From: Oscillospiraceae bacterium
GTDB taxonomy: Bacteria; Bacillota_A; Clostridia; Oscillospirales; Oscillospiraceae
DNA: 8,289 nt
Direction of reading: 5' to 3'
Assembly (NCBI GenBank): GCA_902795095.1
Contig: CADBKB010000069.1
Coordinates: 1 to 8,289 of the forward strand
The position numbers and the translations under genes were made by a program. The notes under the pieces were generated by a model. That model saw only the letters and a program-made list of their open reading frames with translations, was not told the origin of the DNA and made no database searches. Every line of letters begins with the position of its first letter. Position 1 is the stretch's first letter. Positions 6,106 to 8,289 of the stretch are shown here, in pieces.

Positions 6106-7149
6106 ATGGCGAACGAAAGATCCCGATCCGACTCCTACGCCGCTGCGGGCGTAGACATCACCGCCGGCTACCGGGCTGTGGAGCTGATGAAGGCCCACAT
6201 CGCCCGCACCATGACCGGCGCCGACACCGGCATCGGCGGCTTCGGCGGCCTGTTTCCCCTGGACCTGACGGGCATCGATCATCCCGTGCTGGTCAGCGGC
6301 ACCGACGGCGTGGGCACCAAGCTCAAGATCGCCTTCCTGCTGGATCAGCATGACACCGTGGGCATCGACTGTGTGGCCATGTGCGTCAACGACGTGATCT
6401 GCTGTGGCGCCAAGCCCCTGTTCTTCCTGGACTATATCGCCTGCGGACGAAACATCCCCGAGCGCATCGCCGACATCGTGGGCGGCGTTGCCGAGGGCTG
6501 CGTCCAGTCCGGCGCGGCGCTCATCGGCGGCGAGACCGCGGAAATGCCCGGCTTCTATCCCGCCAACGAATACGACCTGGCGGGCTTCTGCGTCGGCGTT
6601 GTGGACCGCGACCGCATCATCAATAAGGAAACCATGGTCCCCGGCGACGTTGTGATCGCCCTCCCCTCCTCCGGCGTGCACTCCAACGGCTTCTCCCTGG
6701 TGCGCAAGGTGTTCCAGGTCAACAGTGCCGATCTGCTGGCGCCGGTGGAGCGTCTCGGCGGGCAGAGCCTGGGCGCCACCCTGCTCACACCGACCAAGAT
6801 CTATGTCAAGCCCATCCTGGCCCTGCTTGAGCAGGTCACGGTCAAGGGCATCAGCCATATCACCGGCGGGGGCTTCTTTGAGAATATTCCCCGCTGCCTC
6901 AAATCCGGCCTCAGCGCCAAAATCGACAAGGCCAGCGTGCGGATCCTGCCGATCTTCGATCTGCTGGCAGAGAAGGGTAATATCCCCGAACGGGACATGT
7001 TCAACACCTTCAACATGGGCGTGGGCATGAGCGTTGTCGTGGCGAAGGAAGACGCCGACCGGGCCATCGAGATCCTTCGCGCCGCCGGCGAGGATGCCTA
7101 TCTGATGGGCGAGCTGGTGGAGAGCGAGGAGGGCGTGATCCTATGCTGA
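6106..7149 (+). CDS. purM: Phosphoribosylformylglycinamidine cyclo-ligase (AIR synthetase)
   Basis: ATP-dependent ring closure of FGAM to AIR, the fifth step of purine synthesis. The protein has 347 residues, the normal length. Signatures: [12 protein letters not shown] near 10-21 (glycine-rich N-terminal ATP segment), [21 protein letters not shown] near 63-74, [22 protein letters not shown] (family MxxND and GAxPLFFLDY elements), [38 protein letters not shown], and [10 protein letters not shown] near the end. The start ATG follows GGAAAGGAG and lies three bases after the purF stop. The last codons overlap the purN start by seven bases (ATGCTGA). No missing landmarks noted. AIR is the substrate fed toward the PurE/PurC steps encoded at the start of the same operon. 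Confidence 0.98.
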   Translation: MANERSRSDSYAAAGVDITAGYRAVELMKAHIARTMTGADTGIGGFGGLFPLDLTGIDHPVLVSGTDGVGTKLKIAFLLDQHDTVGIDCVAMCVNDVICCGAKPLFFLDYIACGRNIPERIADIVGGVAEGCVQSGAALIGGETAEMPGFYPANEYDLAGFCVGVVDRDRIINKETMVPGDVVIALPSSGVHSNGFSLVRKVFQVNSADLLAPVERLGGQSLGATLLTPTKIYVKPILALLEQVTVKGISHITGGGFFENIPRCLKSGLSAKIDKASVRILPIFDLLAEKGNIPERDMFNTFNMGVGMSVVVAKEDADRAIEILRAAGEDAYLMGELVESEEGVILC

Positions 7150-8289
7150 ACGACCGGACGAAAATCGCAGTGCTGGTCTCCGGCGGCGGCACCAACCTCC
7201 AGGCGCTCATCGACGCCAACCTGCAGGCGGGACAGATCGTTCTGGTCGTGTCCAGCCAGGCGGGCGCCTACGCCCTCACCCGGGCGCAGAACGCAGGCAT
7301 CCCGGCCCTGGCCATCGAGCGCAAGGCTTTTGAGAGCCAGGCGGCCTTTGAGAAGAAGCTCGTCTCCACGCTGGAGGCGCACGGCATCGAGCTCATTATC
7401 CTGGCGGGCTTCCTCACGATTCTGAGCGAGAACTTCACCAGACGCTATCCCAACCGCATCCTCAACATCCATCCCAGCCTCATCCCCGCCTTCTGCGGCA
7501 AGGGCTACTACGGCCTGCGGGTGCATGAGGAAGCCCTGGCGCGGGGCGTGAAGCTCACCGGCGCCACGGTCCACTTTGTCAACGAGATCCCCGACGGCGG
7601 CGAGATCATCGCCCAGAAGGCGGTGGCCGTCGAACCCGGCGATACCCCGAAAACCCTGCAGAGAAGAGTCATGGAACAGGCAGAATGGCAGCTCCTGCCC
7701 CAGGCGGCGGACCGCTATCCCGGCCGCGGCATCGTCATCGGCAAGACCGCCGACGGCGCCCAGGCAGCCGTTGCCTACTTCATCATGGGCCGCAGCGCCA
7801 ACAGCCGCAACCGCGTCTTCACGCAGAAAAACGGCGAGGTCTTCACCGAGCCCTTCGACGCCAGCAAGGTGCAGGATCCCTCCCTCATCATCTATGCAGC
7901 TCTGCGCTCTGTCGGCAATGATCTGATCGTTACCAACGGCAACCAGACCGACACCATTTACGACTTCGTGGCGGCCGGAAAAACCTTCTCCGAGGCCCTT
8001 GCCACCCGGGAATTCGAGCCCGACGGCCCCAACTGGACTCCGCGCATCAGCGGCATCGTCCACTTCGTCCCCGGCGACTTCACCTATGAAATGAGCATTC
8101 TCAAAAGCGGCGACGCCGAGGGCACCTTCTGCAACCGCTTCACCTATGCCTACGGCTCCTGTGCCGGACTGGGTCACTTCATCCACTCCTATGTATGCGA
8201 CGGCAATCCCGTGATCCCCACCTTCCAGGGCGAGCCCGAGCGCGTCGCCATCCCCGACGACATCGACGCCTTCACTGAAGAGATCTGGA
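7143..8289 (+). CDS. purN: GAR formyltransferase fused to PurO-type IMP cyclohydrolase (3' end beyond window)
   Basis: One uninterrupted frame with two enzyme domains, 382 codons visible, open at the right edge. Residues about 1-188 are PurN, which formylates GAR with 10-formyl-[18 protein letters not shown] (10-24), NIHPSLIP with Asn108 and His110, and PDGGEII with Asp151, equivalent to the E. coli Asn-His-Asp catalytic set. From about 191 the sequence becomes a PurO-like IMP cyclohydrolase (archaeal-type fold, closes FAICAR to IMP): [55 protein letters not shown] and IPTFQGEP. The junction near 186-195 has almost no linker. PurN homologues normally end, and PurO homologues normally begin, with extra residues, so a short deletion may have joined two adjacent genes. 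The ATG has GAGGAGGG nine bases upstream and overlaps the purM stop. Domain calls come from motif recall; the fusion itself is read directly. Confidence 0.9.
   Translation, partial: MLNDRTKIAVLVSGGGTNLQALIDANLQAGQIVLVVSSQAGAYALTRAQNAGIPALAIERKAFESQAAFEKKLVSTLEAHGIELIILAGFLTILSENFTRRYPNRILNIHPSLIPAFCGKGYYGLRVHEEALARGVKLTGATVHFVNEIPDGGEIIAQKAVAVEPGDTPKTLQRRVMEQAEWQLLPQAADRYPGRGIVIGKTADGAQAAVAYFIMGRSANSRNRVFTQKNGEVFTEPFDASKVQDPSLIIYAALRSVGNDLIVTNGNQTDTIYDFVAAGKTFSEALATREFEPDGPNWTPRISGIVHFVPGDFTYEMSILKSGDAEGTFCNRFTYAYGSCAGLGHFIHSYVCDGNPVIPTFQGEPERVAIPDDIDAFTEEIW

Noticed and set aside
5773..6858. Long open frame on the minus strand (361 codons) across the purF-purM junction
   Set aside because: It spans the end of one real gene and most of another, its composition is a His/Gly/Ala/Asp-rich shadow, and it has no family signature.
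7098..8186. Long open frame on the minus strand (362 codons) opposite purN-purO
   Set aside because: It mirrors a GC-rich gene whose own frame carries clear PurN and PurO motifs. The antisense product is low-complexity (Gly/Ala/Val/Asp-rich), resembles no family I know, and is a known by-product of GC-rich third codon positions.

Overview
The window carries two nucleotide-biosynthesis operons transcribed away from each other from a shared AT-rich intergenic region of about 0.4 kb. It looks chromosomal and core-metabolic: I see no mobile element, tRNA, rRNA or CRISPR array. The GC-rich coding sequence, strong AGGAGG-type ribosome binding sites, a PyrK/PyrD class 1B dihydroorotate dehydrogenase, a ZTP (pfl) riboswitch in front of purE and a PurO-type IMP cyclohydrolase together suggest a high-GC Clostridia member (Bacillota, Oscillospiraceae/Ruminococcaceae-like). 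That placement is an inference; no marker gene in the window fixes it.

Left side, minus strand (read from 3038 down to 1): pyrC, pyrK, pyrD and the first 46 codons of pyrF. These encode dihydroorotase, the two subunits of NAD-dependent dihydroorotate dehydrogenase, and OMP decarboxylase, so they run from carbamoyl-aspartate towards UMP. All three junctions overlap by 4 or 7 bases, which implies translational coupling. The promoter is a clear -35/-10 pair with 17-base spacing, and the leader is only about 40 nt, too short for a Bacillus-type PyrR attenuator.

Middle (3039-3447): the minus-strand pyr promoter and a small leader hairpin, an A/T-tract-rich spacer, the plus-strand purE promoter, and then a ZTP/ZMP riboswitch. 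The last helix of its aptamer shares bases with an intrinsic terminator, so the expression platform can be read directly from the sequence.

Right side, plus strand (3448-8289): purE, purC, a purF-like gene, purM, and a purN-purO fusion that runs off the window. The genes are tightly packed (gaps of 12, 15 and 3 bases, then a 7-base overlap) and act in IMP synthesis.

Two proteins are unusual. The PurF-like protein has an intact phosphoribosyltransferase domain and all expected Fe-S cysteines, but has lost the N-terminal catalytic cysteine and the other glutamine-site residues, so it is probably ammonia-dependent or fed by another protein. The last gene joins GAR formyltransferase (PurN) directly to a PurO-type IMP cyclohydrolase in one reading frame with almost no linker, a pairing of two non-consecutive pathway steps.
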